This document shows, piece after piece, positions 28,401-38,839 of a DNA stretch of 64,000 nucleotides (position 1 is the first letter of the stretch; every line of letters begins with the position of its first letter). This DNA is from Pleodorina starrii. Its lineage: Eukaryota; Chlorophyta; Chlorophyceae; Chlamydomonadales; Volvocaceae. Below the pieces are notes generated by a model. That model saw only the letters and a list, made by a program, of their open reading frames with translations, was not told the origin of the DNA and did not search any database. A program made the position numbers and the translations under genes. The stretch is taken from positions 992,001-1,056,000 of the forward strand of contig BRXU01000003.1 of assembly GCA_030267565.1 (NCBI GenBank). The letters are read 5' to 3'.

Positions 28401-29880
28401 GGGAGGGAGCAAGCGGTGCAAAGGGGGCCGAAAAGAAAGAAACCGCACCCCTCCAACCCCATCCTGTCACACCCAACTGCTGCCGGCAAGACCCCCCCCC
28501 CCCACACACACACACACCCACACACACCAAGTCCCCTCTGTGCCCTTTCTGGCCTTGCTTATCCGTTAAAAGCTTAGAACCTACCTTGTCCTTCACAAAC
28601 ACCTCGGCATTGCGGCGCGTGATGAGGCACCGCGCCAGGCGAGCAAAGTGGTGGTGCCGAGAGATCATCTCCGCGGGCAGCGCCTCCGCCAGCCGCTTGT
28701 GACCCAACATCGCCACGAAGTGAAGCAGCGTGAAGCTGGGGTCCTGTGCCGCGATGTCACCGGCAGGGAAGAGGGCCAAGGCGGTGGCGGTGGCAGGAGG
28801 GAAAAAGGGAAAGGGGAAACAGTAAGGAATTGCGAGCCGCAGCACCAGCGGAGGTGGTGGTGGTGGGGGAGTATCCATGGATAGGCCGGAGCCGGGGGGG
28901 GGAGGGAGGGAGGGACCGCTCAGAGGAGGAGGAGGAGGTGGGTGTGGTTTGGTTTCGCTAACCCCCAGGCTGCACCGGCCCCCGCCCCCGCCCCGCCCGC
29001 GCCCCATCGAGCCGCGGTGGTGCAATCCACCCGTCCACCACACGCGTGGGCGCGGTCCCAGCCAGCCGCTCCCGGCCCCCCCCCCGCCCACCTTGCGCGT
29101 CTCCGCGAGAAAGTCCGACGACTGGGACAGCCGTTCGAGCTCCTTCTCCTCGTACACGTAGTCCGTGCTCTCCGGATCGGCCGACATGAGCAGCAGCTCG
29201 CCGGTCTGGTGGTGCCGCACGCTGCCGCCACCACCGCCGCCGCCGCCGCTGCTAAACCTGCCAACACCGCTGCTGGTGCTCTTGGTGGGGCTGCCGCCGG
29301 AGAGGGAACCCGGCAGGCTGACCGGCGTCACCGCGGAGATGGCGCCCGCCAAGCCCATGGATGTGACGCCGCCCGACAGCTGCTGGGCGACCACCTCTGG
29401 CCTAGGCAGCGGCGGGGATGCGGAGTAGGCTGGGCTGGCGTCGCGCGAGGAGGCGGGGTCCACGGCGCTGTCGTCGCTGCTCTGCGAGGCTTTGGAGCTG
29501 GGGGGAAGGATGGCCGGCGCGACCGCGCTGCCGATGGGCGTCGCCTCCAGCCGGGCCTCCTCGCGGAAGGTGGGTTCTCCGGTCGCCGGGACTTGCAGCG
29601 CCTGGACGGCAGCCAGGAGCGTCGAGCGCGAGGAGCTGCGGCTGTCGGTGGCCTGGCCATGCTGGGCGATGCTTGGCCCAGACCGACTCCCCGTGCGACT
29701 GGCTTGACGCGTCTGGCCATCCGGCGAGCCGTTTGGGCCCGTCGTGGTTACAATATTAACTACCCCATTGTCTGTAGACCTGCAGCGATTCGGCCCCATG
29801 CCATGGTCAGAAATGGACACCGCAAGGGCGACTGGCTTCAGCGTTTTCTTACTGGCCCTCTGAACCGAAACGAAGTTCAC
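13948..29880 (-). CDS. TRPV-like cation channel with ankyrin-like N-terminus
   Basis: Very large gene, 27 exons, about 1,846 residues. Exons: 29092-29880, 28585-28743, 27902-28054, 27431-27550, 26944-27012, 26192-26476, 25326-25421, 24878-25072, 24470-24673, 24094-24216, 23371-23675, 22611-23046, 22024-22110, 21471-21620, 20964-21176, 20439-20562, 19934-20043, 19128-19286, 18642-18802, 18291-18492, 17865-17991, 17408-17616, 16801-17048, 16265-16462, 15430-15541, 14932-15015, 13948-14370; every junction is phase-compatible. Residues 1-263 are a Ser-rich disordered head. Ankyrin-type repeats follow (TLLHFVAMLGH, TPLQLAAACGN, SALHGAVSHDAHDAV). Exon 6 has a polyQ tract. S1 lies in exon 22, S2 at its end, S3 and S4 in exon 23, S5 in exon 24. 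The pore helix and filter read YLSQLFTVLLGDFQSTM and S6 MIVFMNLLIATMNDTYDRV, the TRPV pattern. A coiled coil near residues 1740-1770 closes the protein. Algal TRP channels act in cilia or stress sensing; which applies here is unknown. An in-frame Met 27 codons downstream of the chosen start is an alternative. Confidence 0.85.
15171..15233 (-). repeat. Dispersed element P1, copy in channel intron 25
   Basis: Reverse-orientation copy of the 85-bp P1 element (reference copy 31435-31520). It reads GATACCGCAGCGAAGGAACG, then GAGACGGCGTTAGCGAGCGG and ACCCGGAACC. It lies in the intron between exons 25 and 26 of the channel gene. Confidence 0.7.
17121..17170 (-). repeat. Dispersed element P1, partial copy in channel intron 22
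   Basis: Reverse-orientation copy: GATACCGCAGCG, a small deletion, then GGACGGCGTTAGCGAACGGA. It lies within an intron. Confidence 0.6.
17746..17780 (-). repeat. Dispersed element P1, short partial copy in channel intron 21
   Basis: Only the GTTAAAAAACATCCGCAGCG and AAGGGACGGAGACGG part is kept; the rest is lost in surrounding GGGGC repeats. Confidence 0.45.
18605..18641. repeat. (GA)n microsatellite starting at a splice donor
   Basis: On the coding (minus) strand exon 19 of the channel ends at 18642 and the intron begins GTGAGAGAGAGAG and continues as about 17 GA units. The repeat extends directly from the donor consensus GTGAGA. Confidence 0.8.
18871..18896 (+). repeat. 22-bp motif M, divergent copy
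   Basis: Reads TTTGTCCATGTGTAAGCCGG then AGC, a diverged copy of motif M (TTATCCACG, one or two variable bases, ATAGGCCGGAGC). It lies in intron 18 of the channel gene. Confidence 0.4.
19332..19408 (+). repeat. Interstitial telomere-like TTTTAGGG array
   Basis: Seven degenerate units of the type ATTTTAGGG/GTTTTAGGG, on the plus strand, inside the channel intron between exons 17 and 18. TTTTAGGG is the telomere repeat of Chlamydomonas and relatives, so this supports the taxonomic placement; in this position it is an internal remnant, not a chromosome end. Confidence 0.75.
19471..19495 (+). repeat. 22-bp motif M copy
   Basis: GGTTATCCACGTCTAGGCCG followed by GAGCC, a close match to motif M. 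It lies in intron 17 of the channel gene. Confidence 0.6.
20299..20337 (+). repeat. Dispersed element P1, partial copy in channel intron 16
   Basis: Forward-orientation tail of P1: CGTCTCCGGCCCTTTGCTGC then GGTATCTTCTTTTTTACC. Confidence 0.55.
21960..22023. repeat. GTGGG-rich repeat starting at a splice donor
   Basis: On the coding strand, exon 13 of the channel ends near 22024 and the intron opens GTGGGTGGGGGGGGGTGGGT and continues as imperfect GTGGG/GTGTGG units. Two in-phase donors 3 nt apart (exon end 22024 or 22027) cannot be separated by sequence alone. Confidence 0.6.
22190..22235 (+). repeat. Repeat P2, copy 1
   Basis: AACAGAAAACGGCCCGGGAC then GAGGGAACGCAACGCAGTTA. An almost identical 46-bp block occurs at 47590-47639 in an ATG13 intron, same orientation. 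Here it lies in an intron of the channel gene. Confidence 0.7.
23862..23950 (+). repeat. Dispersed element P1, full-length copy in channel intron 10
   Basis: Near full-length forward copy: GGTATGTTCGGCAAGTATTG at the left end, CGTTCGCTAAGGCCGTCTTC in the middle, CGCGGTATCTTC then a T-rich end. Confidence 0.75.
24368..24436 (+). repeat. Dispersed element P1, copy in channel intron 9
   Basis: Forward copy lacking the left 15 bp: GAGTATTGCTGGGGTTCTGG, then CCTTCGCTAACGCCGTCTCC and the T-rich end. Confidence 0.72.
25430..25463. repeat. (CAA)n microsatellite
   Basis: About eleven CAA units immediately upstream (coding-strand sense) of exon 7 of the channel, within the intron. Confidence 0.85.
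25488..25557 (-). repeat. Dispersed element P1, copy in channel intron 6
   Basis: Reverse copy: AAAAAGAAGATACGG, GGCGAAGGGACGGAGATGGC, then GTTAGCGAACGGACCCGGAA. It lies in the intron between exons 6 and 7. Confidence 0.72.
25727..25752 (+). repeat. 22-bp motif M, divergent copy
   Basis: TTTTCCACGGACAAGCCGGT then GCCC; diverged motif M in channel intron 6. Confidence 0.4.
25959..25984 (+). repeat. 22-bp motif M copy
   Basis: GGTTATCCACGTATAGGCCG then GAGCC; matches the motif M consensus throughout. Channel intron 6. Confidence 0.62.
26842..26895 (+). repeat. Dispersed element P1, partial copy in channel intron 5
   Basis: Forward copy: CCGTTCGCTGACGCCGTCTC, then CGTTCCTTCGCTGCGGTAAT and a T-rich end. 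Confidence 0.68.
27735..27901. repeat. GTGGG minisatellite filling the start of channel intron 3
   Basis: On the coding strand, exon 3 ends with CAG at 27902 and the intron begins GTGGGTGGGTGGGTGCGGGG, continuing as about 165 bp of GTGGG/GTGCGGG units. The coding strand is therefore strongly G-rich here, with many potential alternative donors of the form GTGGGT. Confidence 0.8.
28871..28894 (+). repeat. 22-bp motif M copy
   Basis: GTATCCATGGATAGGCCGGA then GCC. Motif M in channel intron 1. Confidence 0.55.
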
Positions 29881-31069
29881 TCATGAAAGAGATGCTTTCG
29901 ATGTAATCCGGCACGCATAGTCAAAGGCGACCCTACACTCTGCGCCAAACTTTAGCGATGTTCCCCACCAACAGCTTCGAACAAATACACAAGTCAAGGC
30001 TTGTAAGATAATAGTGGCAGGCTCTTAGCGATTCCTCTGCTAAGCTGTTCTGTGGAAGTTCGGGCCAAGCCAGTCTTTCCTACAGTTAACGAATATGCAA
30101 TGTAAGGGTGATGTTGGCCAAAGAAACTGACCCATGAAAGGGGCGCATATAAGCTTTTGACGGAAAAACGTGAAAAGTACCCATCCGAACCGATCAACCG
30201 ACATCATGCATGTCCGCTGAAACCCTCGCAGTGAACAGTGAAAACAACCGAACTTGATTTTGTGTACAGTACATACTTACAATACAAACGGCAGCTTGCG
30301 CTGGTAGGACCCGAGGGTCGACGCATAAGGACAGAGCGCATGACGGCATCGAATGGCGCACCTAACCTTACATGTTATGCATCAAGTCTGATCTTGTTCA
30401 TCTTAAGCAAAATTTATGTGGTACGTCGGTATGTGGCACAAGCAACACGCGCTATTCGTACTACACGGCGGGCACACCTCCCTTCGCATAGTACATGATG
30501 TACCCGCCGAGCAGCACCTTCACTTGCATCCGCAACTGCGAACTTAATTAATAGCACCGGATGCAGCTCTAGAATTTGTCTAATTGGTCCCAATCATCAT
30601 ACTGCATGGCGAGCCCAAACAACACACGGCCCCATCCCGGTCCCCGAAGCTGGGTTTTGGTGGCGCTCGCTGCCACTCGTATCACGATACCCGACAGGCG
30701 GCCAGGTTCAGGAGCAGCGTTCATCCTCCTTGACTGTAAGGACCCTTTGCATTCATGCTTAGGACAGCAAGTAACGGAACGAAGAAATGGCAGGAAATCC
30801 AGTCTGGACAGTTGCGGCACGGCTACATGTCACGACCCACTGTTGCCTGTTGCCTGTTGAGGAAATTACCGTACCCAACTACCCGGGCAGCGCAGCCACG
30901 GGGGGTTCGAGGGCAGCTCCGGAACCCGCGCGGTGGCCCTCTGACGGGAGGTGGGGGTCGCGGTGACGTCAGAGTGCATGCTGCGAACGCAAACGAACCA
31001 AATCTCTACCCTTCCGAGGAGCGAGGAGTGGAACGGGAGCCGAGCCCCCGGTGCCGCAACCCACATGGG

Positions 31070-31140
31070 CCACGAGCCACGAGCCACGAGCCACGAGCCA
31101 CGAGCCACGAGCCACGAGCCACGAGCCACGAGCCACGAGC
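31070..31140. repeat. (CACGAGC)n minisatellite
   Basis: Ten nearly perfect copies of the 7-mer CACGAGC. All three frames stay open across it, which explains the repetitive shadow reading frames there. A looser cousin, CACGTGCC/CATGAGTC repeats, lies at 4057-4125. Confidence 0.9.
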
Positions 31141-31434
31141 ACCCCACGACTCCGCTTCTTTGCAGCCTCTACAAGTCTACAACCCACGGGGCATCCACCG
31201 TTTCACCTCATTACTTGTGTGTCCTGGTCCTGTGGCGGTAGGCCTGCAACCCAACCCAACCGAACCCAACCCAAGCCAAACTAAACCTGCATGACATCAT
31301 CCCCTTCCTGGCGTGTGTGTACGGAATGTGTATGGCATCAGGCAACGTGTTCCGCCAATGACCGTACGTGCGGCAGGCACCTGGCTGCACCGGGCTGGAC
31401 TGGCGCACCAACTCCCGCTTCTCAGCTCGGTAAG

Positions 31435-31520
31435 GTTACAGGTATGTTCGGTAAGTATTGCTGGGTTCTAGGTCCGTTCGCGAACGCCGTCTCCGTCTCC
31501 GCTGCGGTATCTTCGTTTTA
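31435..31520 (+). repeat. Dispersed element P1, reference full-length copy
   Basis: Most complete copy outside a gene. Left end GGTATGTTCGGTAAGTATTG, then CTGGGTTCTAGG, the core CCGTTCGCGAACGCCGTCTC, and the right end GCTGCGGTATCTTC followed by T-rich sequence. No coding capacity and no obvious terminal inverted repeat; both orientations occur in introns of the channel. Confidence 0.72.
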
Positions 31521-31522
31521 CA
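31518..31522 (-). terminator. Candidate TGTAA poly(A) signal of the helical-repeat gene
   Basis: TTACA on the plus strand reads TGTAA on the minus strand, the usual poly(A) signal of volvocine algae. It is about 920 nt past the stop at 32441, longer than a typical 3' UTR, so this is tentative. Confidence 0.3.
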
Positions 31523-32440
31523 CCCAGCTGCACACGGTACCGTAGTCCCGAGCGCGCAAGTCCTCTGCTGCTCCTTGCCGACCCATATTTGCCAACACGC
31601 GCACACACACCTGCACACACACCTGAACCGGACCCCGCGTGTGCGTGTCGGCAAATGCGACCTGCGGCTGCTGCGGTTCAGGTGTGTGAGGTGGTGTGGA
31701 GCTGGCTGACCCGGGTGTGGAGCTGGCAGATCAGGGTGTACAGCCGGTTGTTGTCGGATGGCCGCACCTGGCGTTCGGGTGGGCGATCTATCCGTGCATT
31801 GGCGCCCTGTGCCCTGTACGGAGTCGGACAGTGTACGGTATATCCGTTTCGCTCGGAATGGATCCGTTTCGCGATTGGGAGGCAAGATGGGGGCCGCCCA
31901 CAGCCCAATCATCTTACGGTACTTGGGCTTGACGCCCACAGCCCAGCTGGGCGTGTTTCCTGTCGGACCGTGTTCCCGACAACTGCTCGGCGGCCTGGTG
32001 TGTCGTGTCGCACGGTCGACAACAAACGTTGCGCCGGTCGTTCGTTCAAGGTTCTCCCATGCGAGTTCGAAGACGGGAAAAACATTCGGGGCCAGCCAGC
32101 CCCGAAGGGCCCATCGCGCCCCACCATTGCCCCAAAACGCGCCTCCCCCCGCCACCCAGCTGAATCAATCCACCAGCTGCGCGTCATCATGAAGGGCTCA
32201 CGACTTTACGTGCACACCACACACCCCATCCCAAGCCCACTCCTCCTCCTCCTCCTCCCCCAAGCCCACACCCGTTCCCAAGCCCACATCCCTTTCCGAA
32301 GCCCAGTCCGCCTCCTCCTCCTCCTCCCCCAAGCCCACTCCGCCCACATGAGCCCCTTGTCTCATGCGCCATCACCGACAGACACGTGCCCGCGACCCAC
32401 GCGCGAGGACGCGACAGCAACGGTGCATGAGCCCCTATCC

Positions 32441-35400
32441 TCAGGAACCCGCTGCACCCAACCTCCGCGACGACGCCCTTGCCGGCTGCGGACGCGACTG
32501 TCTCTCCTCCCCCGCCTCCCCCGCCTCCGCCGCCTCCGCCTCCGCCGCCGCCTCAGCAGCAGCAGCAGCAGCAGCCGCGGCAGCGGCGACTCCCTCCGGC
32601 TGGATGCTCATGACTCGCTCCAGCACGCTGGGCCCTCGCTCCGGGTGGCCCCCCGACGCCCAGTCCAGAAGCTCCTGCCTGGCCGCGTCGATGAAGGCGT
32701 CCGGGCTGTTGCTTGAGAGGCGCGAGGAGGAGGAGGAGGAGGAGGAGGAGGGTGACAGCCGGCGGCGGCGGTCGGGGCTGCGCAGGAGCGCGCTCCAGGC
32801 CTGCGGGAAGGAGGAGGAGGAGGAGGAGGCGGTGATCCAGGTGTGGGCCGAAGCCCGAGGGTAAGGGGGTGGGGGCGTTGGCCCGGGGGAAGAAGCGCAG
32901 CGGGAGCGCGGCGATGGATGCGGGCAGGCGGGGCGGGGCGGGGCGGGGCACGGAGAGGTGGTGGAAGCATGAAGTGCAGGCGTGGCTGGAGAGAGAGAGA
33001 TTAAAAGGTAACCGGAGGGATGGATGTGGGCAGGCGGGGAGGGAAGGGGGGCACGACGGCACCGTGGCAGTGGGTATTGCCGCCACAGAGGCAGCAAGAG
33101 AGACGTGGAGGAGAGCAATACGGGGAGAGCAGTACAGTACGGTACATTCATCGCGAAATCTGCAAAACCCAAAATCATCATACAAATAAAAAAATAGCAG
33201 CAGCACATTTTGTATGACGGTCTACGATACGATACCATACGACACCTCCTCAGAAGCGCATTTTGTACGACGTGTTCACGGCGCGATCCCCCCCTGGGGC
33301 CGCCGGCCGCAGCAGCTGCGCACCTGCAGCACCGCCTCCGGGTGCGCCCCGCCGGATCCCGCAAAGGCCGCCAGCTCGTCTCGGACCGCCGCCAGCAGGT
33401 CGGGATGCGCCCATTCCAGTCGCAGCCGCCCCAGCACCGACTGATGGCGAGTGAGGGAGGGCGAGGGAGAGAAGGGGAGAAGGGTGAGGGTGAGGGTGAG
33501 ATGCGGTGGGAGGATACGGTACAAAGATTAACCCACAGCGGTGTTTAGAGCTTCAGACGCCCATTCAAAAACTGCTAGGGGCCTGTGCAACTGTTTGCGC
33601 GGCGAGACGCGATGGGACTTATGGTTTCTGAGCCTCCTTCATGAGGGTTTCGGCTCCTCCTCGCCCGTCCTGACCAGCGGACACACCTCACCAGGTGAGC
33701 CAAGGGGTGAGCCTGACACCACCGCATCCCAACCACCCCAACGGCCTACCCGCAACCGCCAAACCACTTCTAAGCTCTAACGAATCCCAACCCAACCACC
33801 CAACCGCAAATCCCAACCACCCACCTCCAGCTCGCCAACCACGGCAGCCAGGCGGCGCAGCTCCGATCCTCCCCTGGAGCGTTTGGGCTCCCCCGTCTGG
33901 CTCTCCTGCCCTCCCTCCCTGGAGGCGGCGGTTGGTGGCTCCGTGTCCGTGTCGTCGTCGTCGTCGGCGGCGGCGGCGGCAGCTCCCGGGTCCTTGGCCG
34001 CCTCAGCGATGGCCTTGAAGATGCCACCTGTGGAGCAGCAAGCGTGGCGCCAAGGGGCTTTCCCTGGTGTACCATATGCGTGGTTTCGGAGCTGGGGAAC
34101 TACCGCGGCTGAGTTACTGGCGCCAGACTTGCCCTCCAATGGATTCTCGACGAGAATCCATTGGGCTGTCCCCCCTGGAGCTGATCGCGAAGGCGCAGCC
34201 CTGGTCCTGGTCCTGATCGTCACAAGTGCTGCACCGCCGTAAGCCCTAATGGCCGTAGGGTGCTACCGGATGTCAGCTGCTCTGCCGCTAGCGACACTAC
34301 CGGTCTGGGGCGTTTGCAAGGGGTTTCGGAGCCCCCGTTCGCAGCCTCCGTTCACCCGCGCAGCCCCCCCCCGTCAACATCCCTCTCCCACCTCCGCCCT
34401 CACCCGCCAGGTCGACCTTATCACGGCAAATGCTGCTGTCGCTGCCCCAGCCTCCGCCACTCTACCCACAAGACTTTGAGTGGCCCCCACGTCACGGCTG
34501 AGCTTCCCTCACCCATCCGTCGGCACAGCCCCCAACCCCACACCCTCCCTCCCGTCGGCCCCTCCCGTCGGTGTCGGTGGTAGGGAGGGTGTTGAGTTGG
34601 CCGCCCCCTCCCGTCTTTATTACACGTTTACACCCCCTCTCTCTCTTTCACACACACCCACAAACGCACCCGTCAGTCGCGACAGCTCCCTCCGCTCCAA
34701 AAGGTACACCTGGCTGGCCAACACGCCTAACAGCGGCGGGATGTCTCCGGGAGGCAGCTGCCCCGCAGCGGCCGCATCCGAGAGCCGGGCCACGAACTGC
34801 AGTCAGTCGAGGACGCAGACAGAGGGTGGCAGAGAAGAAGATACCGCAGCAAAGGGACGGAGACGGCGTTAGCGGGTGGTAAAGGGGAGCCGAGGCCCGA
34901 GGCAATGTGTGTGTGGGGGGGAGTAGGTGTGCACCACACGCCCACACACCTACGTGTCTTCACACCCGCACTGGTGCACCACGATAACACACACACACAC
35001 ACACAGACAGACACACAGACACACACTCTGCGTGCCTTCAGGCGCCGTGGAGCCGCAGCGTGGCGCCCACACCCCACATCCCACACCCCACGGCGGCAGG
35101 CACGCCTCAATTTGCACCGTCCATGCACAGACTGCTTCCGAGACGCTCCTCCCCACGACCACGACAAAGGGGGTCCACGTCCACTCAGCACGCACCCGAG
35201 TCAGCTCCTCGCTGCCCAGCATGGCCTGCTTGTCTGTACGGCAGCGCAGCAGCGTCAGCAGCTGGCGGGCGGTCAGGCGGTGGGCCTGGCGGGCTAGTCG
35301 CTGCAGCGCCGCCTCTTCCACATCCGAGGCGTGCAGGTGCACCTGCGCCGCGCGGCACGCGGGTTGGGTTCTCTGGTTTGGCTTGGTGCTGGTGTTGGTG

Positions 35401-36129
35401 TGGGCGGTTGATGGAAATGGGGGAAGATGGGGGAAGAAATACACGAACCGCGGCCATGGGAGGGTTGCGGTTGTGGGAGATGGTTATTTAAGGACAGAAA
35501 TACAGGAGCCGCGGCCATGGGAGGGCTGTGGTGGGTTTAACCAACAACGAACAGCTTCCCACCAGGCTGAAACACACACACACACACACACACACACACC
35601 GGAAGACGTGGGATCGTACCCCACCGCTGGTCCCCCGGGTGAAAGAGATCGGGGTGTCGAAGGCTGGAGACAATGGTGTCCTCTGGTGCGCGGGGCGGCT
35701 GGAGTGGGATGCCACCAAGAAGACTACAACGCTGCCGCAGAGCAGTGGTGGAGGAATGAGTCTGCATAGGGCCTGGACCAGACTGCATAGCAGGTGGTGG
35801 TTGGATAACTAAGATCGGGCGGCGGCAGGCTTCCGAAGGATATAGGAGGTGGCAATGGCACCGGTGTGAGTGCCCTGGTAGATTACGCAGCTGTAGAGCA
35901 TGCGTTCGGTGGACTGAGGACAGTAGGCGCCTGGGGCTAGCTTAGCTGGCACATGGACAATCAGGTGGACGCTGCCCTGTGACGATTACGGCGCAGCGGT
36001 TAGCACTTCCCGGTGCAGTGTGCGGACAAGGTGGTACGCCCCTCCTCAACAGAGGAGTGCTTCGGCGGTCTCCCGTATGTGGGCGGGTTAGCGCCCCCGG
36101 CCAGTGTCGGCCCGGCAGATATGTAACAG

Positions 36130-36187
<58 letters not shown>

Positions 36188-38839
36188 CTGCAGTCGGTCA
36201 GCCGCCACCAGCAGCGCCGCCACAGCAACCAGCGGAAGCTCCCTCCCGCCGCCGCCACCGCCGCCGCCGCCACCGCCGTACTCCGCCTGCCCGCGGCGCC
36301 GCCGCGCCTCCAGCCCCGCGTCCACAGCCCCATCCACCTCCGCTCCCGCCGCCTCCACCGCCGTCCCCTCGTCGCCGGCGTGCCCTGCTGCTGCTGCTCC
36401 GGCCGCCTCCGCGGCTTCCTCCGCGCCCTGCAGCTGCGCAGACCGCCTAGGGCGCAGCAGCATCAACCGCAGCTGGTTCCACATGACCCACCGGACTTGA
36501 CGGTGCGCCAGCTCCTGAGGCAACACCGTCACCAGCAGCAGCATCAGCAGCGCCGCCAGCGGCGGCGGCAGCGGCGGCGGCAGCCGCCGCTGCTGCCGCT
36601 GCGCCGCCAGCGGCCTGTCGCCTGCGGCAGCGTCGGCCGCCTGCGGCTGCCGCTGCTGGCCCTCGGGCACCCCGACCGCCAGCAGTTTCAGCGCGCGGGC
36701 CGCAAGCGGGCCCCGCGCCTCCGGCCCCAGCGGAAGCGCCGTCGCGCCCATCGCCGCCAGCACCGCCGCCACCTGACCTGCGGACATGCGCCGCGCGCCC
36801 GTGTGGAGCCCCTCCAGGGCGGCACGGCTGATTGGCTCCGGAACCAGTAGTAGCCCTTCCATCTGCTCCAGCGCCGCCGCCGCTGCCGCCCCTGACGGCG
36901 GCGGCGCCATCGCCGCAGGTTCTGGAGTGCTGGGGGTCGTCGCTGCGGCGGCGGCGCCGGTGGCGGCGGCCGCCCGGGCCGTCTGCAGGGCGCTGCGGAT
37001 CGTCGTGCGCAGCTTTGTGGCGCCGTGTCGCACCGAATAAATGCCGTGATCGAGGATCGAACCGGCGACGTGCTCCAGGACGGCAGTCGCGGCCGCCAAC
37101 ACCACCGGGTCGCCCTCGCCGATGCCGATGCCGCCACCACAACCGCCGCTTGTGCTGCTGCTGCCAGTGCTGCTGCTTCTGTTGCTGCTGCTGTGGCCGC
37201 TGTCTCCGCTGCTGGCAGGGATACTGGCGCCGTAGCCGCCGCCATCGTCGCGGTCTGCACGAGGGGAGTCCGCCATGATGCGAAGCTGCTCTGGCAGCAG
37301 CGGCCAGAGTACGGCAGACCTCCTCTGCACGGCGGCGCCGTCGCCGGCGCCGCCGGCGGCTCCGGCCCGGCGGCGGTCCACGACTACCGGCGCGACAGCG
37401 ACAACAGCAGTCGTCGGGTCCTGCACGGACGCAGGCGGCGCGGCGGCAGCGGCGGCGGCCGCCGCCGCCGCGGCGGTGACGACCTGCGCCGGGTCGCCGC
37501 CAGCACGAAAGGCTTCAATGGCCGGGAAGTCCGTCGCCAGGCAGCGCGCCGCCGCGGCGACGGTGAGGGCTGGCGGCGACGTCAGCATGGAGACGGTCAG
37601 GGCGGCGGCGGATGCGTCGCCGCGCAGCTGTACGGCAGAGGAGTGCCGCCGCCGTCGCTGCTGCTGCAGCGGCTCCAGTACGGGGCTCCAGGGGCTCCAG
37701 GGGTTTCCTTCTGCGGACCCGTCCGAGGGCCCTAGCTCCGGCGGCGGTGAGCCGGCGGCGGCGGCGGCGTCAGCCGCGCGGCGGTTCTGGGGCTCTGCCT
37801 GTGGGCGTCGGCCGCCTGTCTTCTGACGGCTACTGCTGCTACTGCTGCTGTTCATGGTGCTGTTGCGATCGCTACTGCCCCTGCCGCTGCCAGTGGTTTG
37901 GATGCCGCTGTCCTCTTCCCTCAGGCGGCCCTTCGCCTGGCTGCTGCCGCTTACGATACGACCTATGCTGCTGCTACCGCTTCTGCTTCTGCTACCGCTT
38001 CTGCTGCCGCTTATGCTACTGCTACTGCTGCTGCCTCGTATGCTGCTGCTACGTTTGCTGCTGCTACTACCTGTGCTGCTGCTGCGGCTGCTGCTGCGTT
38101 TGGCGCTTCTGCGAGTCTCGCTGCTGTTGCTGTTGAGATCGTCTTCCTGGGCGCTGCAGTCGGTGCTTCCGGATCGCATGACCCCGGCAAGACCGCCGCC
38201 GCCACCGCTGCTGCTGCCATCGGTGCCAACACTTCTGCTGCCGATGCCAATGCTGTTAGCATTGTTGGGGTCCTCGTTCATCAAACCATCCGCACGCGTC
38301 TGCGGCTGCCGCTTACTCGGGGACCGCCGCCTCAGCTCCCCACCGCCACTGGTGGCTGCTCGCGTGCTGGGATGCTCCGCGACAGACCCATGGGACTGTC
38401 CTGGCGAATCCGCGGGTCCAGGGCTCGGGCGGGGTGAATCTGGATGGACGTCCCTTCGGCTGGTACCCGCAACCCGGCGGTCTGCGCCCGCCGCGGTGGC
38501 TGCGGGTATTGCACCAGCTGTGGTGGTGGGTAAGGCAACAGCAGCGGTCGAATGGCCGTCGCCGGCGACACCTGACCGGCCGGTGCCAACGACACCGCCA
38601 CGCCTGGAGTCCGAGGCTGGAACTTGAGTTTGAGCAAGGAGGTCATCTGGCCCGGAGCCATGGGCAGGCGGTTCGGGTGGTTTGCTCCGCCCGCGACGTC
38701 GATTCCCAGCGGTGTTGAGAGCGAGGGAAGCGACGACGCCCCGGGACCATCGAATGTCCGCAACAGAAGCTCTAAAACTGTAAGAGCAGTCCGTCGATGT
38801 GCGGAGCTGCTGCCCGGTCATGGAACGGAGACAGCGCAT
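32441..38839 (-). CDS. Ala-rich predicted helical-repeat protein, unknown function
   Basis: Six phase-compatible exons: 36188-38839, 35196-35342, 34670-34796, 33825-34027, 33324-33440 and 32441-32800 (stop at 32441), about 1,201 residues. The first half is disordered: Ser/Gly/Arg-rich and Ala runs. From about residue 400 on there are amphipathic helix pairs such as MSAGQVAAVLAAMGA, RLTARQLLTLLRCR, LPPGDIPPLLGVLASQVYL and PDLLAAVRDELAAFAG. This spacing resembles the degenerate helical repeats of OPR or FASTK-like organelle RNA proteins, which are abundant in green algae, but I see no defining motif or RAP domain, so the family is a guess. The start is the first Met of a long open exon; the same 5' end is present as a broken copy at 40065-40645. 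It is transcribed divergently from ATG13. Confidence 0.65.
34834..34880 (-). repeat. Dispersed element P1 copy in helical-repeat gene intron 2
   Basis: Reverse copy: AGAAGATACCGCAGCAAAGG then GACGGAGACGGCGTTAGCGG. It lies in an intron of the gene at 32441-38839. Confidence 0.68.
36131..36187. repeat. (CA)n microsatellite starting at a splice donor
   Basis: About 27 CA units. On the coding (minus) strand exon 1 of the helical-repeat gene ends CTGCAG at 36188 and the intron begins GTGCGTGTGTGTG and runs on as (TG)n. Confidence 0.9.

Larger units (their letters stand above)
29881..32440. other. Promoter region of the channel gene and gene-free stretch
   Basis: Both flanking genes are on the minus strand. 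Bases 29881-30600 have clearly lower GC than the surroundings, as expected of the channel's promoter and 5' UTR. The rest holds a heptamer minisatellite (31070-31140), a full P1 element (31435-31520), and the presumed 3' UTR of the helical-repeat gene with a minus-strand TGTAA candidate at 31518-31522. Open frames present show no family motif. Confidence 0.5.

Noticed and set aside
31070..31140. CRISPR-like array
   Set aside because: The 7-bp units are directly adjacent with no spacers, so it is a minisatellite, and the DNA is eukaryotic.
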